Part shown: positions 49,701 through 54,423 of the stretch, one piece after another
Numbering within the stretch: the first letter of the stretch is position 1
Layout of the letters: each line of letters opens with the position of its first letter
NCBI RefSeq assembly: GCF_038502225.1
Contig: NC_091369.1
Coordinates: 5,941,273 to 6,005,272 of the forward strand
From: Cherax quadricarinatus
Taxonomy: Eukaryota > Arthropoda > Malacostraca > Decapoda > Parastacidae
DNA: 64,000 nucleotides
Direction of reading: 5' to 3'
Program-made: the position numbers and the translations under genes
The notes under the pieces: model-generated
Seen by the model: only the letters and a program-made list of their open reading frames with translations
What the model was told of the DNA's origin: nothing
The model's database searches: none

Positions 49701-51582
49701 ACACAATCTTTATTTATACAAACATACAGTACTAAACTAAAAAAATTAATTATAATTGATAACAGAATTACAAGCCCACAACCTATCAGACCTATGCCCA
49801 CAACCTACCTAATATGCATTATACTGTAAGGAAAAGTATAGGAGCATGTGATATATTAACCTTAATATAAGTATACACAGTTGACCATCGGATAACACTG
49901 TAGGTTACGTTCGTAAAAATAATGTGTAATAAAAGTGGGTAAACTGAACTGAAGAACATTTGTAAAAGTAGGATTATGTTCATTTAAACCACCAAAAATG
50001 CCAAACAAATTTTGTATAGGTCTCAAAGTTGTAAAAAACAATGATAATATAATTGGAGGTGAATGTATTGAAGTTTATCAGTCAAAGATCCTGTATCCAC
50101 ATCTTTGCTAAGAGACAGAGATATCTTATTGCTTGGCTGTCCCACTCATTGCAACTGTGTGTGTGTGTGGGGGGGGGGGGTATAAAGGTGGGGGTTAGAG
50201 TGGTTAGGAATTATATGGGAGGGGTTAGAGAGGTTGGAGTTAGGGGATTTGGTTGATGTGGGAACAGGAAATGGAGGTTGGTGTTGGAGAGTGGAGGATG
50301 CTGGGCAGTGGATGGGTGTGGAGGCTGGAAGATATAAGGTGGTGTGATGGTGATCATGTGAGTGGCAGTGTTGGTGGCCATGTGTGGGTGGTGGTGTGGT
50401 TATTGGTATGGCTACTGTTATGGTTATTGGTGCAGTTACTGGTACAGTCAGTAATGAGAGTGATGAGTGGCTATGTGACTAGGAGTGTGGAGTGTGTGTT
50501 AAGGTATGTGGGCCATGAAAAAGTGAGTAAGGTATGAGCATAGGGCTGTGGGAGTTAGATGCATGGTTGAAGCTGTGGGGAAGTCATGTAGGTGAAAGAT
50601 GTGGGTGGATGATGTGTGGGATTAAAGTTGTGGGAAAGTGGTGTGGAGGAAAGGCAATGGTTGTCAGTGGCTCGGTGTGCATGGTGATGTGGATGATAGG
50701 CGATTTGTAGGGAGTGTGAAGTTGGTGGTGGGAGTAGTAATGAGGATGGTGGGTAACTTAAGTGATTAGGTATGTGGACAGCATGTTAGGGTGAAAAGTA
50801 GAGTAAGGTGTGGGGGTCAGGTCATGGGAAAATGGTGTGGGAGAAAGTTTGGGGCTGAGCAAAGTGTAGTCTTAAGTAGTGGGGAAACGCTATTCTCAGG
50901 TTTGCCAGGGGCCCGTATGCTGCAGCAGTTATTTGGTTGATGTGTGCCTCCGGTGATGTGCTCGGTGTTATGGTCACCCCAAGGTCTTTCTCCCTGAGTG
51001 AGGTCTGTAGTCTTTGTCCACCTAGCCTATACTCTGTCTGCGGTCTTCTTTGCCTCTCCCCAATCTTATTGACTGCAAAAAACTGGTGTAAGAGTAGGTG
51101 TAGGAATGTAGCCATGAGGGAGATGTGTGGGTGGATGTATATATATTTTTCATTCTTTTAGGGAGGTCACAACCTGGGATACTCATTGCATAAGCTCATA
51201 TCGTTGTTTCATTCTTCTTAATTGTGAGAACTGATGCCTCATTCAGGCCATAAGCTTGTGACATCTTCGTGTGTGTGCCCCTTTTTAAAAACGCTAAGAC
51301 TTTTACTCGTATGTTATACACATACCGAATTACAGAGAAATTGTTTTCTGTCTTGGGATACTCCCGTACAAATACGTGTCAAACCAAGACACTTATGTTG
51401 TCCACCTTATATGGAACTTTCTCATCCGTCCAATGGTGCTGGCCCTAAAGCAGGGACTTTGCAAAATAATCACTGGCATGCCAGTGGGACTCAGTAGTCA
51501 AAATGTAAGACACTTACTTACCTTCCTCCTCCAAATGTTCTGGTTTAACTGCTTTCCCTTTGCTTCTGCTGCATCTATCCAT
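15041..51582 (-). CDS. Unrecognised Ser/Thr-rich repeat protein, 16 coding exons
   Basis: Exons, 5' to 3': 51582-51522, 49603-49502, 48821-48600, 48370-48293, 45204-45131, 42791-42620, 40846-40731, 37567-37426, 33920-33808, 33011-31941, 30442/30438-30300, 26678-26520, 23255-23148, 23005-22933, 22693-22515, 16746-15041. Each border has GT/AG and the phases agree, giving about 1,505 codons. The start ATG has a good context (ACAatgG). I do not recognise the family. Visible: an acidic/charged N-terminus, a short hydrophobic helix-like part (exon 5), a helical stretch at the start of exon 10, then about 16 repeats of a DRKDANTTF-type unit, then Ser/Thr/Pro-rich exons and a basic C-terminus rich in KxP and SxxP. 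No signal peptide or membrane segment. A cytoskeletal or mitotic role would be a guess. Exon 11 is not open in one frame, so the allele may be broken or the base wrong. Confidence 0.75.
16747..16883. other. Intron 15, short unique part
   Basis: AT-rich intron sequence before the RTE-derived short element. Nothing else seen. Confidence 0.5.
16884..17305 (+). mobile_element. Short RTE derivative: 5' UTR fused to 3' tail
   Basis: Begins with the block found in the 5' UTR of the near-intact RTE element (e.g. 'gacagcaaccacccaggga') and the 'cggcattttagtcgcc'-type block, then joins directly to the RTE 3' tail ('gccttggtgggatatggcc'). All coding sequence is missing. It is a non-autonomous internally deleted form of about 420 bp, with shorter kin at 21240, 24128 and 43194. 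Confidence 0.8.
17662..19635 (-). CDS. RTE LINE reverse transcriptase
   Basis: A 657-residue open frame. RT blocks: 'GWQRACIVPLYKGKGD', 'NYRGISLLSIPGKVYGR', 'VAFMDLEKAYDRVDR', '[18 protein letters not shown]' and the catalytic 'QLLFADDTVLLGD' with its Asp pair at 18421-18426. The C-terminus carries '[19 protein letters not shown]' and '[19 protein letters not shown]', a region repeated in all the family's 3' fragments. It reverse-transcribes its own RNA at the nicked target. It begins in a different frame from the endonuclease, so the native product was probably one polypeptide. Confidence 0.92.
   Translation of the reverse strand: MGAGGKRSDWWNDDVKRVVREKKLAYKKLLQSRSDARREEYMEKEREVKRMVKQCKKKANERVGEMSTNFVENKKKFWSEINKLRKPREQMDLSVKNRRGELLNGELEVLGRWREYFEELLNVDEDREAVISCIGQGGITSCRSEEEPVVSVGEVCEAVGKMKGGKAARIDGIKIEMLKAGGDIVLEWLVQLFNKCMEEGKVPRGWQRACIVPLYKGKGDKRECKNYRGISLLSIPGKVYGRVIIERIKSKTENRITDEQGGLRKGRGCVDQVFTVKHISEQYLDKAKEVFVAFMDLEKAYDRVDRGAMWQMLQVYGVGGRLLKAVKSFYEDSEAQVRVCRKEGNYFPIKVGLRQGCVMSPWLFNIFIDGVVREVNARVLARGVELKDKESHIKWELSQLLFADDTVLLGDSGEKLQRLVDEFGRLCKRRKLKVNTGKSKVMRITKRLGDERLDIRLEGESMEEVNVFRYLGVDVSADGSMKDEVNHRIDEGKRVSGALTSLWRQRTLSLEAKRGMYESIVLPTLLYGCEAWVMNVAARRRLEAVEMSCLRAMCGVNIMQRIRSLEVRRRCGITKTVVQRAEEGLLRWFGHVERMERNCVTSRVYQSVVEGRRGRGRPRKGWREGVKEVLCAKGLDFQQACVSMFDRSEWRHMVFNT
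19598..20569 (-). CDS. RTE LINE AP-type endonuclease
   Basis: A 323-residue open frame. It starts near 'LNVRGCSADDKKQMI' and shows the EEP-fold motifs 'LDVLALSETKL' (metal-binding Glu), 'ISVYAPGEERK', 'VIVVGDLNAKVG' (Asp/Asn), 'SSLLDYVLVDKR' and 'ATDISDHFLVVA' (catalytic Asp-His). It would nick target DNA. The C-terminus runs into the RT frame around 19650 where one base is out of step ('SRSLWLQES' against 'CGYRKVGAGGKRSDWW' in the next frame). Confidence 0.92.
   Translation of the reverse strand: MNVRGCSADDKKQMIADVMNEKKLDVLALSETKLKGVGEFRWGEINGIKSGVSGRVRAKEGVAVMLKDQLWKEKREYECVNSRIMWIKVKVGCEKWVIISVYAPGEERKAEERGRFWKMLSECIGAFEPSERVIVVGDLNAKVGETFREGVVGKFGVPGVNDNGSPLIELRIERGLVIGNTYFKKKRINKYTRYDVGRNDSSLLDYVLVDKRLLSRLQDVHVYRGATDISDHFLVVATLRVKGRWDTRRIEASGKREVKVYKLKEEAVRVRYKQLLEDRWANESIGNGVKEVWGRFKNVVLVFSRSLWLQESGCGREEERLVE
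21178..21242 (+). repeat. Short decapod repeat fragment
   Basis: Diverged copy of the repeat at 53041-53172 ('ccaggggtcaatgcccc'). Confidence 0.6.
21240..21470 (-). mobile_element. Short RTE derivative
   Basis: Tail block 'ccgtctcccaccaaggcag' is followed without coding sequence by the RTE 5' UTR block ('tcccttgctcccggcatttt', 'ggcgtacggaggaagga'). Confidence 0.75.
21830..22512 (+). mobile_element. RTE LINE 3' fragment reaching a splice donor
   Basis: A decayed C-terminal RT region and 3' UTR ending in the family tail and A run at about 22500-22508. Exon 15 of the host gene ends at 22515 on the opposite strand, so the A run lies just inside the intron, next to its GTAATT donor. Confidence 0.85.
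22515..22693 (-). CDS. Exon 15
   Basis: Acceptor 'attttcag' and donor GTAATT. It reads CEGPIIGPRITSTPAMGGAA, then MEGPAPTPISAPSSRSRVV and DSLPEQQNNG. It is Pro/Ser-rich and probably disordered. It enters with one base and leaves with one base of a split codon. Confidence 0.8.
22933..23005 (-). CDS. Exon 14
   Basis: Acceptor 'ttgcag' and donor GTGAGT. It reads NERPGTPEVRIITGIGMSTP then DVF and two bases of Arg. No domain recognised. Confidence 0.8.
23148..23255 (-). CDS. Exon 13
   Basis: Acceptor 'tttttag' and donor GTGTGT. It reads DGLQSVSHIHMGDCDTGSLG then KSVHPSFGSVSSIG. Phase 1 at both ends. Confidence 0.78.
23500..23665 (+). repeat. SINE-like repeat copy
   Basis: Diverged copy of the (TAA)n-tailed repeat ('ggttcgttgatgctggtg', then 'gggtttagagctccccc'). 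Confidence 0.75.
23666..23845 (+). mobile_element. RTE LINE 3' UTR fragment
   Basis: Only the last part of the 3' UTR and the tail ('ggtcaccctgaattggtggg') remain, with a long T run at 23771-23796. Confidence 0.65.
24128..24325 (-). mobile_element. Short RTE derivative
   Basis: Tail block 'ggccgtatcccaccgaggtg' joined to the 5' UTR block ('cttgctcctggcattttgg', 'catggcttacggaggaag'). It ends against the plus-strand RTE fragment that starts near 24345. Confidence 0.78.
24345..25200 (+). pseudogene. RTE RT C-terminal fragment
   Basis: Open from the FADD motif except for a TAG at about 24475-24477 ('GDSE' then stop) and then open for 239 residues. Lacks the palm's first half. Confidence 0.85.
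24345..25440 (+). mobile_element. RTE LINE 3' copy, well preserved
   Basis: A 5'-truncated copy entering within the RT core ('REVNARVLARGVELKDKES', 'LLFADDTVLLGDSE') and running through the C-terminus and 3' UTR to the tail and A run. It is nearly identical to the near-intact element at 17396-20998, so the insertion is recent. Confidence 0.9.
25608..26282 (+). mobile_element. RTE LINE 3' fragment, older
   Basis: C-terminal RT text ('[20 protein letters not shown]') with stops, then 3' UTR and tail to an A run at 26275-26282. Confidence 0.85.
26391..26455 (-). repeat. RTE-type tail fragment
   Basis: T run plus 'ctacctcccactgaagtag', a diverged copy of the RTE tail only. Confidence 0.5.
26520..26678 (-). 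CDS. Exon 12
   Basis: Acceptor 'attacag' and donor GTAAGT. It reads (G)MKMGSIDQQAVASQLRRLHN, then SVRSGPLRALPVISMTESNK and ALDSAATTG. Only the frame that follows an entering phase of 1 is open. Confidence 0.8.
27110..28126 (+). mobile_element. piggyBac-like non-coding element, copy 1
   Basis: About 1 kb closely related to 29338-30286 and 34075-35110. The right end is 'gtcaaaaagggttaa' with TTAA at 28123-28126; the left end is degraded. Copy 2 gives the left end 'ttaaccctttgagggtc'. TTAA target sites and CCCTTT ends fit the piggyBac superfamily. The interior has no transposase. Confidence 0.65.
28283..29195 (-). mobile_element. RTE LINE 3' fragment
   Basis: Tail block after a T run at 28286-28306, 3' UTR, then 183 residues of open C-terminal RT frame (29188-28637, '[19 protein letters not shown]'). 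5'-truncated at about 29195. Confidence 0.88.
29338..30286 (+). mobile_element. piggyBac-like element, copy 2, beside exon 11
   Basis: Left end TTAA at 29338-29341 followed by 'ccctttgagggtcgac'. The right side loses similarity near 30286, about a dozen bases from the exon 11 donor at 30299. Confidence 0.65.
30300..30442 (-). CDS. Exon 11, not readable in one frame
   Basis: Flanked by two acceptors four bases apart ('gtatag' before 30442 and 'gatag' before 30438) and a strong GTGAGT donor. From 30442 the frame opens as IAKDCTQSFLRRISLGMRID and is open to the donor, but the phase is then wrong for exon 12. From 30438 the phase fits exon 12 but a TGA lies at 30391-30393; after it the frame reads VRTTQEVQPKLQDYGFVLYI and PEG. 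The two good halves suggest a one-base difference between about 30363 and 30390, or a true stop. Confidence 0.6.
30443..31940. other. Intron 10, AT-rich
   Basis: AT-rich with a (TA)n-like stretch at 30465-30500 and an RTE-type tail scrap near 31335-31370. No gene seen. Confidence 0.55.
31941..33011 (-). CDS. Exon 10 with 9-residue repeat array
   Basis: 357 codons, phase 0 at both ends; acceptor 'cttccag', donor GTAAGA. The N-terminal part (KDAESKIEKFSDAYVKSND, then FERLAKILSDMEN) looks helical. Residues about 90-240 are about 16 units of the DRKDANTTF type. Looser relatives flank the array: NLTFDN, NSTFEK, NTIFDR, NRTFDT, DTTFEK and NVTFER, so the shared motif is NxTF followed by an acidic residue and usually a basic one. 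The exon ends in a Thr/Pro-rich part (ASTPKCASTPTQPS). Every motif offers a Thr in a charged setting, possibly a phosphorylation or docking site; this is inference. Confidence 0.88.
32275..32705 (-). repeat. 27-bp coding minisatellite in exon 10
   Basis: Tandem 27-base units, most identical at the DNA level in the centre and more diverged at both edges. One unit (near 32625) is short by two residues (DVNIF), an in-frame loss. Confidence 0.95.
33012..33807. other. Intron 9
   Basis: AT-rich intron. No conserved frame or recognised repeat seen. Confidence 0.5.
33808..33920 (-). CDS. Exon 9, paralogue of exon 7
   Basis: Acceptor 'tttccag' and donor GTTTAG. It reads DMDTVNDSLLNSFSLARSPG then SISSVPTERVHK. 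Same phases, same acceptor context and same opening pattern as exon 7. Confidence 0.82.
34075..35110 (+). mobile_element. piggyBac-like element, copy 3
   Basis: Closely related to copies 1 and 2 over about 1 kb. Ends are degraded ('agccctttcc' on the left, 'ctgaaaggggtaa' on the right), so the TTAA sites are no longer perfect. An open stretch shared with copy 1 reflects shared DNA rather than a gene. Confidence 0.65.
35111..35825. other. Intron 8, left part
   Basis: AT-rich. No gene or recognised repeat. Confidence 0.5.
35826..36512 (+). mobile_element. RTE LINE 3' fragment split by a MITE
   Basis: Starts in the last codons of RT ('[20 protein letters not shown]'), is cut at 35907 by an inserted palindromic element, and resumes at 36221 ('tttgggacctgatgatctg') to the tail and A run near 36500. 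Confidence 0.88.
35908..36220. mobile_element. TA-flanked MITE with long inverted ends
   Basis: The first 23 or so bases ('cacctaccatccgacttacg' onward) recur as an exact inverted repeat at the end, flanked by TA on both sides. The motif 'cgacttacgacc' is also repeated inside, near both ends. No coding capacity. 313 bp. Confidence 0.9.
37077..37279. mobile_element. Small Tigger-type MITE
   Basis: Ends 'cagtggacccccgcataacg' and 'gttaaccgggggtccagtg' are inverted repeats close to the two Tigger elements' ends, flanked by TA. 203 bp, non-coding. Confidence 0.82.
37426..37567 (-). CDS. Exon 8
   Basis: Acceptor 'attgcag' and donor GTGTGT. It reads VAVEDNASFSSGFLSEACDI then VAELEKMAKGLSPSSATPD and LPLHSLG. 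It has a short amphipathic helix. Phase 0 in, phase 1 out, as exon 6. Confidence 0.78.
37845..38568 (+). mobile_element. RTE LINE 3' fragment
   Basis: Begins at 'VVPTLLYGCEAWVANAAAR' in the RT C-terminus, carries frameshifts and ends in the tail and an A run (38569 onward). Confidence 0.85.
38640..38945 (+). mobile_element. Tigger-type transposon remnant
   Basis: A degenerate DDE-region scrap ('KFVLLLDANASG') and a right end 'cagattaatatcttaactc ... actgta' like the Tigger ends elsewhere in the window. Strongly decayed. Confidence 0.45.
39385..39865 (-). mobile_element. RTE LINE 3' fragment
   Basis: T run, tail 'ccgtctcccaccgaggcagg', 3' UTR and the final RT codons, truncated near 39865. 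Confidence 0.85.
39985..40270 (+). mobile_element. RTE LINE 3' UTR fragment
   Basis: From 'gagcaggcatgtgtgagc' through the 3' UTR to the tail 'cctcggtgggagatggctgg'. Confidence 0.75.
40345..40498 (-). repeat. SINE-like repeat copy
   Basis: Same family as 8446-8620; the (TAA)n tail is short (about 40345-40353). Confidence 0.8.
40731..40846 (-). CDS. Exon 7, paralogue of exon 9
   Basis: Acceptor 'tttccag' and donor GTTTGT. It reads DIDNMNDSLLVSSSLNNCSD then KSETFTSSLPPTVQQK. Enters in phase 1, leaves in phase 0. Confidence 0.82.
41240..41360 (+). mobile_element. RTE RT C-terminal scrap
   Basis: A short diverged piece ('VPTLLYRCETWALNVALRK' in frame) cut at its right side by the next two insertions. 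Confidence 0.6.
41384..41686 (-). mobile_element. RTE LINE 3' fragment
   Basis: T run, tail and most of the 3' UTR, ending at 'ccggtttccctgaa', where the T run of the next copy begins. Confidence 0.85.
41687..42370 (-). mobile_element. RTE LINE 3' fragment abutting the previous one
   Basis: T run of about 25 bases, tail, 3' UTR and 105 residues of RT C-terminus (42358-42041). It follows directly on the older copy, so two insertions of one family lie back to back in one orientation. Confidence 0.87.
42620..42791 (-). CDS. Exon 6
   Basis: Acceptor 'cttcacag' and donor GTGCAT. It reads TGTNNGGLKKVLHSCDASAK, then NDVAANMTSSPVSSPDLHL and GTGLELLG. Ser/Thr-rich. Confidence 0.8.
42792..43193. other. 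Intron 5, unique part
   Basis: AT-rich. Nothing recognised. Confidence 0.5.
43194..43350 (-). mobile_element. Short RTE derivative
   Basis: Tail block 'ccatctcccaccgaagcagg' joined to the 5' UTR block ('cttatggaggaaggattct'). Confidence 0.7.
43420..43757. mobile_element. TA-flanked MITE, copy 2
   Basis: Same family as 12048-12354. Right end 'cagaggttccactg' with TA; left end degraded. Confidence 0.78.
43760..44555. other. Intron 5, AT-rich
   Basis: No gene recognised. Confidence 0.5.
44560..44935 (+). mobile_element. Possible Penelope-like element remnant
   Basis: A plus-strand frame ends with the pattern IPCDKCNKIYTGE (about 44895-44935), which resembles the start of the GIY-YIG endonuclease domain of Penelope-like retroelements. 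Upstream text ('RNIVLPNSIANTFPRSPIP') could be the linker before it. Stops and frame changes make this uncertain. Confidence 0.35.
45131..45204 (-). CDS. Exon 5
   Basis: Acceptor 'tttccag' and donor GTAAGT. It reads DLYEQLASLSAPLAECVKTL then ISIDE, an amphipathic helix candidate. Confidence 0.82.
45205..45924. other. Intron 4, unique part
   Basis: AT-rich. No gene or recognised repeat. Confidence 0.5.
46164..46996 (+). pseudogene. Tigger transposase with DDE core missing
   Basis: ATG at 46164 starts MGPKKASSANPTAKRVRIT; a frameshift near 46225 leads into EIIAKYESGVCVSELARLYT and TIATIVAKK (helix-turn-helix). After the inserted repeat, 46604-46996 gives the CENPB-type region ('FKASKGWFERFKNHSGIHS', 'GEAASLDQKAAEKYVQEF') and then jumps at 'NCDTDNVVKHFRNVI' straight to a C-terminal tail. 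Normal Tigger proteins have about 300 residues of DDE domain between these points. Confidence 0.82.
46458..46557 (+). repeat. Hammerhead-like retroposed fragment in Tigger
   Basis: 100 bases flanked by the direct repeat 'aggagatag' (46449-46457 and 46558-46566). It starts with a stem (cctac/gtagg), then 'cgaaacgttt', 'aataaagatacc' and 'gctgcatatgtgtct', the same order of blocks as the palindrome arms at 47774-47943. The 5' part of the hammerhead core is missing. Confidence 0.7.
47311..47773. other. Intron 4 continued
   Basis: No gene recognised. Confidence 0.45.
47774..47943. repeat. Perfect 170-bp palindrome (85 + 85, no spacer)
   Basis: The arms 47774-47858 and 47859-47943 are exact reverse complements, meeting at 'ccattacgtaatgg'. 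Each arm carries, reading outward, 'ttgataaag', a small stem ctcc/ggag, 'cgaaacgtt', 'aataaatg' and 'gttgcacttgtgtcc'. Confidence 0.97.
47866..47943 (+). ncRNA. Hammerhead-ribozyme-like motif (Penelope type), probably weak
   Basis: The order 'ttgataaag', stem II (gctcc/ggag), 'gcgaaac', 'gtt' matches the hammerhead core CUGAUGA, stem II, GAAA. Two core positions differ (C3 to U and G8 to A), and these two normally pair, so the change is compensatory. Such motifs are known in terminal repeats of Penelope-like retroelements. The mirror copy lies on the minus strand of the other arm. Activity is not claimed. Confidence 0.45.
48293..48370 (-). CDS. Exon 4
   Basis: Acceptor 'tttgtag' and donor GTAAGT. 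It reads SEKKLAQVEGASPTQTTEQS then ISGEI. Phase requires exon 3 to use the donor at 48599. Confidence 0.8.
48600..48821 (-). CDS. Exon 3, acidic
   Basis: Acceptor 'attcag' and donor GTAATT at 48599. The more internal GTGGGT at 48603 would put exon 4 out of frame. It reads SISGNNNQDQDGDTSDSHQE, then NFSEELLEDIEMPNISVS and SVSPCSPVKNTVHGKV. Confidence 0.82.
48822..49501. other. Intron 2
   Basis: AT-rich with a decayed SINE-like repeat near 49255-49400. No gene. Confidence 0.5.
49502..49603 (-). CDS. Exon 2
   Basis: Acceptor 'aatgtag' and donor GTAAGT. It reads DGHDELLGSRLEIELNRSIE then KMREEELTPLAHLR, helical and charged. Confidence 0.84.
50150..50870 (+). repeat. GT/GG-rich low-complexity stretch in intron 1
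   Basis: About 700 bases biased to G and T on the plus strand ('ggtgtggtta', 'gtgggtggtg' variants) without a fixed unit. Open frames here are composition artefacts. Confidence 0.7.
50871..51073 (-). mobile_element. CR1-type LINE RT fragment
   Basis: Reads 'GERQRRPQTEYRLGGQRL' and 'KDLGVTITPSTSPEAHINQI', matching the C-terminal RT region of the LINE at 481-4690. Confidence 0.85.
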
Positions 51583-51595
51583 TGTGAGAACAATC
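51522..51595 (-). CDS. Exon 1 of coding sequence (start ATG at 51582)
   Basis: An acceptor-like 'cttgcag' precedes 51595; ATG at 51582 in context ACAatgG; donor GTAAGT at 51521. It reads MDRCSRSKGKAVKPEHLEEE and one base. Because an acceptor precedes it, a non-coding exon probably lies upstream. Confidence 0.78.
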
Positions 51596-51949
51596 CTGCA
51601 AGACCCAAAATTTAAAACTAATAATATTCTTCCTATATTCCAACCAATAACTAACAGAAAAACTTAAAAAAATAACTGCATATTAATGATAAAACTTTAT
51701 AAATTAAGAAAGTAATTATCTGCTTGGATTAAAGCTGAAAAAATAAGTTTATTAAGAATTTTGGGGCAGTCAGAGTGCTCGTTGTTTGTCAGAGTCAGAC
51801 AGGAATACAACCGTTTGGTAAATTTATGCTTTTAACAGAAATTATTACTACCATTATCAATTTGTTACTGACCTACTATTGCTAACTTACTGTTATGATG
51901 AATAATTTACAATAATCATCACAAGGCAAGAAAACAATTCAGTCGTGGA

Positions 51950-52005
51950 CGGGGCCGCAGGGGTGTTGACCCTGGAAATACCCTTCAGGTATACTCCAGG
52001 TAAAC
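51950..52005 (-). repeat. Short decapod repeat fragment
   Basis: Diverged piece of the 53041-53172 family. Confidence 0.6.
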
Positions 52006-52164
52006 TGTATTCCCATTCTACAAGCATATCTCATATTAATTTAGAGTTGCTGTCAATAAATAACAGCAGATTTATACATAAGTAATATATCCATTATTTA
52101 ACTGAAAATATATTGGGTTGTTAATGATGTAGACAAGAACCCCAATGAAAGTTGTGTGCACATT

Positions 52165-52210
52165 ATTATTATATTCAAAAAGAAGCGCTAATCCACAAGG
52201 GCTATACAGA
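52165..52210 (-). repeat. 3' end of SINE-like repeat
   Basis: 'attattatattcaaaaagaa' then 'gcgctaatccacaaggg', the tail end of the (TAA)n family. Confidence 0.6.
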
Positions 52211-52393
52211 GTTGTGTGCACAAATATATATTACATTAACAACATAACAATTAACCAATAAAGTCAAACAAGATATTAATCAGCTGGAGTCAGGAGCCAC
52301 TCACCAAGCTACACACACATCACATCTACACAAACACAAGTGTTTATCAAGGTACCAGGACACACAAGGCACCTGAGAAACAAATGCACTTAC

Positions 52394-52460
52394 CATATAT
52401 TGCAAAAACTAAGCACAATGTCGTTAAAAAGTGAAATAATAATGGTAGGTGGAGCTGCCT
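52394..52460 (-). other. Candidate 5' non-coding exon
   Basis: A strong GTAAGT donor at 52393 on the minus strand ends a short AT-rich stretch. It could splice to the acceptor before 51595 and give the 5' UTR of the minus-strand gene. The 5' limit is arbitrary. Confidence 0.3.
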
Positions 52461-52554
52461 GGTCAGCGCCTCAGTTCAAAACACTGAGAAGAACTCAGGG
52501 TAACGAACCCAACTATTTTATTATTATTATTATTATTGTATTTTACTAAATTAC

Positions 52555-52655
52555 TCGTAAGTAAAGTAAGTTTATTAAAGTACAGATACACATAAATACA
52601 ATTATCATACATAGTAACATAAGTGTAAATTATCTAGGACAATCCCCCCAAAATT
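52555..52655 (-). mobile_element. CR1-type LINE 3' end
   Basis: 'aagtaagtttattaaagtac' onward matches the LINE 3' terminus at 481-560. Confidence 0.65.
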
Positions 52656-53040
52656 AATGTAACTTTATTTCCATTGGAGTCCTTGTTATACATCTTATTA
52701 ATTAAATATAATATTGCATGTAATTCTGTATCTTAAAGTATTATATGTAATAATGATATATACTTAAGTAGTAATCAAGGGAACCAAGAGTAAGCAACCC
52801 ACTTGCCTGCCACTCACAAGGTGGGTCACATTATACACCTAAAATACTACCTAATACTAAGTATAATACAATAGTAATATTGCTTTTGCATAAAAAGAAA
52901 ATCTAAAATCTGTCTCAAATCTCGAAATGGAGTAATTTTCCCAGAAATTTATTCTATCTCATATTTATTTTAAGCACTGTTCCAAATCTAAAATAATCAT
53001 TGGTAAATGGTAATTAACCCAGAATAACCTAATATAACCA
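52656..53040. other. Intergenic AT-rich
   Basis: No gene recognised. Confidence 0.5.
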
Positions 53041-53172
53041 CTGGAGTTTACCTGCAGAGGATTTCGGGGGTCAACGCCCCCGAGGCTCGGTCTGAGAGCA
53101 GGCCTCTTGGTGGATCAGGGTCTGATCAACCAGGTTGTTTCTGCTGGCCGCACGTAAACTGACGTATGAACC
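53041..53172 (+). repeat. Common decapod short repeat
   Basis: The fullest copy in the window: 'ggggtcaacgcccccgaggc', 'gatcaaccaggttgtttctg', 'gctggccgcacgtaaac'. Others at 2768, 21178, 51950 and 54137. Confidence 0.8.
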
Positions 53173-53269
53173 ACTAGAACAGTTCTCCTGATCTACATAC
53201 TTTTGTTGATGTACGGTAATTAGGTAAGATTCACGATAATGATGCAATGTTCTGACTATCTTATTTCCA

Positions 53270-53665
53270 CTGGGGGTCCCTCAATCTTGTCCCCCAGGAT
53301 GCGACCCACACCAGTCGACTTACACCCAGGTACCTACTTACTGCTAGTTGAACATGGATAGCAGGTGTAAGGTGACTAACACCCAGGTACCTACTTACTG
53401 CTAGTTGAACATGGATAGCAGGTGTAAGGTGACTAACACCCAGGTACCTACTTACTGCTAGTTGAACATGGATAGCGGGTGTAAGGTGACTAACACCCAG
53501 GTACCTACTTACTGCTAGTTGAACATGGATGGCAGGTGTAAGGTGACTAACACCCAGGTACCTACTTACCACTAGGTGAACAGGGACAGCAGGTGTAAGG
53601 AAACACGTCCAACATTTCCACCCGTGCCGGGAGTTGAGCCACGGACACCCAACGTCCGTGACTCA
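53270..53665 (-). repeat. tRNA-derived SINE with internal expansion
   Basis: Same family as 5493-5818 ('ggatgcgacccacaccagtc'). A B-box-like 'GGCTCAACTCCCGG' is on the minus strand near 53625-53640. The middle is expanded by the 57-bp array. Confidence 0.75.
53317..53601. repeat. 57-bp tandem array, five units
   Basis: Units start at 53317, 53374, 53431, 53488 and 53545, each beginning 'gacttacaccc' or 'gactaacaccc'. The last unit resembles the single-copy SINE sequence at 5650-5710. 57 is a multiple of three, so spurious long frames appear. Confidence 0.95.
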
Positions 53666-53754
53666 TTTCACCTATATCTGAAAATTATTAAAGTATACAA
53701 GTGTAAGACAGGAATAATTGAAGGGGACATAAATAACGTACTGAAAATATCTAC

Positions 53755-54055
53755 CCAGCAATGAATTCAAGTTGGAAAAACTTAGATTTAGAAAGGATAT
53801 AGGAAAGTACTTGTTTAGCAATAGGTTTGTAGATGAGTCAAACAATCTCTCAGGTAGCGTCACTGAGGCCAGAATTTTGAGTGATTTAAAAAATATGTTG
53901 GACTGGTACATGAGTGAGTGTGAGTTAGACCTGCCTAGCATGGGCCAATAGATCAATATTCTCCTATAGTCCTAAGTTCTCTACACATATGTAGTTATGT
54001 ATAATAATCTATGTAACTGTATTTGTGTATACCTGAATAAACTTACTTAAATCTA
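53755..54055 (+). mobile_element. CR1-type LINE 3' end
   Basis: A last coding scrap ('RKDIGKYLFSNRFVDES', 'SECELDLPSMGQ') and a 3' UTR ending 'acctgaataaacttactt'. Confidence 0.75.
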
Positions 54056-54136
54056 ATTTACTCTTAACTTGAATCCTTGCTGCTAGTCCTGTCTTGACTG
54101 GATATATTCTACACGTTATTTATATCAGAGATCGTG

Positions 54137-54236
54137 GCCAGCAGTAACAGCCTGGTTGATCAGACCCTGATCCACCATGAGGCCTGGTCACAGACCGGCC
54201 CGCGGGGGCGTTGACCCCCCGAAACCCTCTCCAGGT
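54137..54236 (-). repeat. Common decapod short repeat
   Basis: 'acagcctggttgatcagacc' then 'gcgggggcgttgaccc'. Confidence 0.75.
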
Positions 54237-54423
54237 AGATCACAGAACGAGTGGGATCTGCAACCCGTGGCAGCTGACTCGAAAATTCACCTTTATTTAT
54301 TCCTGTCTTCCACTTCTATACACCATTTCAAAGACACGTAAGCAAGCACTAGGACCTTGATCACTTCTAACATACACAAGTTAATAAATTAGACACATGT
54401 GCATCAATCTTGAAAAGATTGGT

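Noticed and set aside
50053..50537. GT-rich open frames
   Set aside because: Low-complexity composition, no domain, no splice support.
53261..53572. 103-residue repetitive frame on the minus strand
   Set aside because: Produced by the 57-bp tandem array within a SINE.
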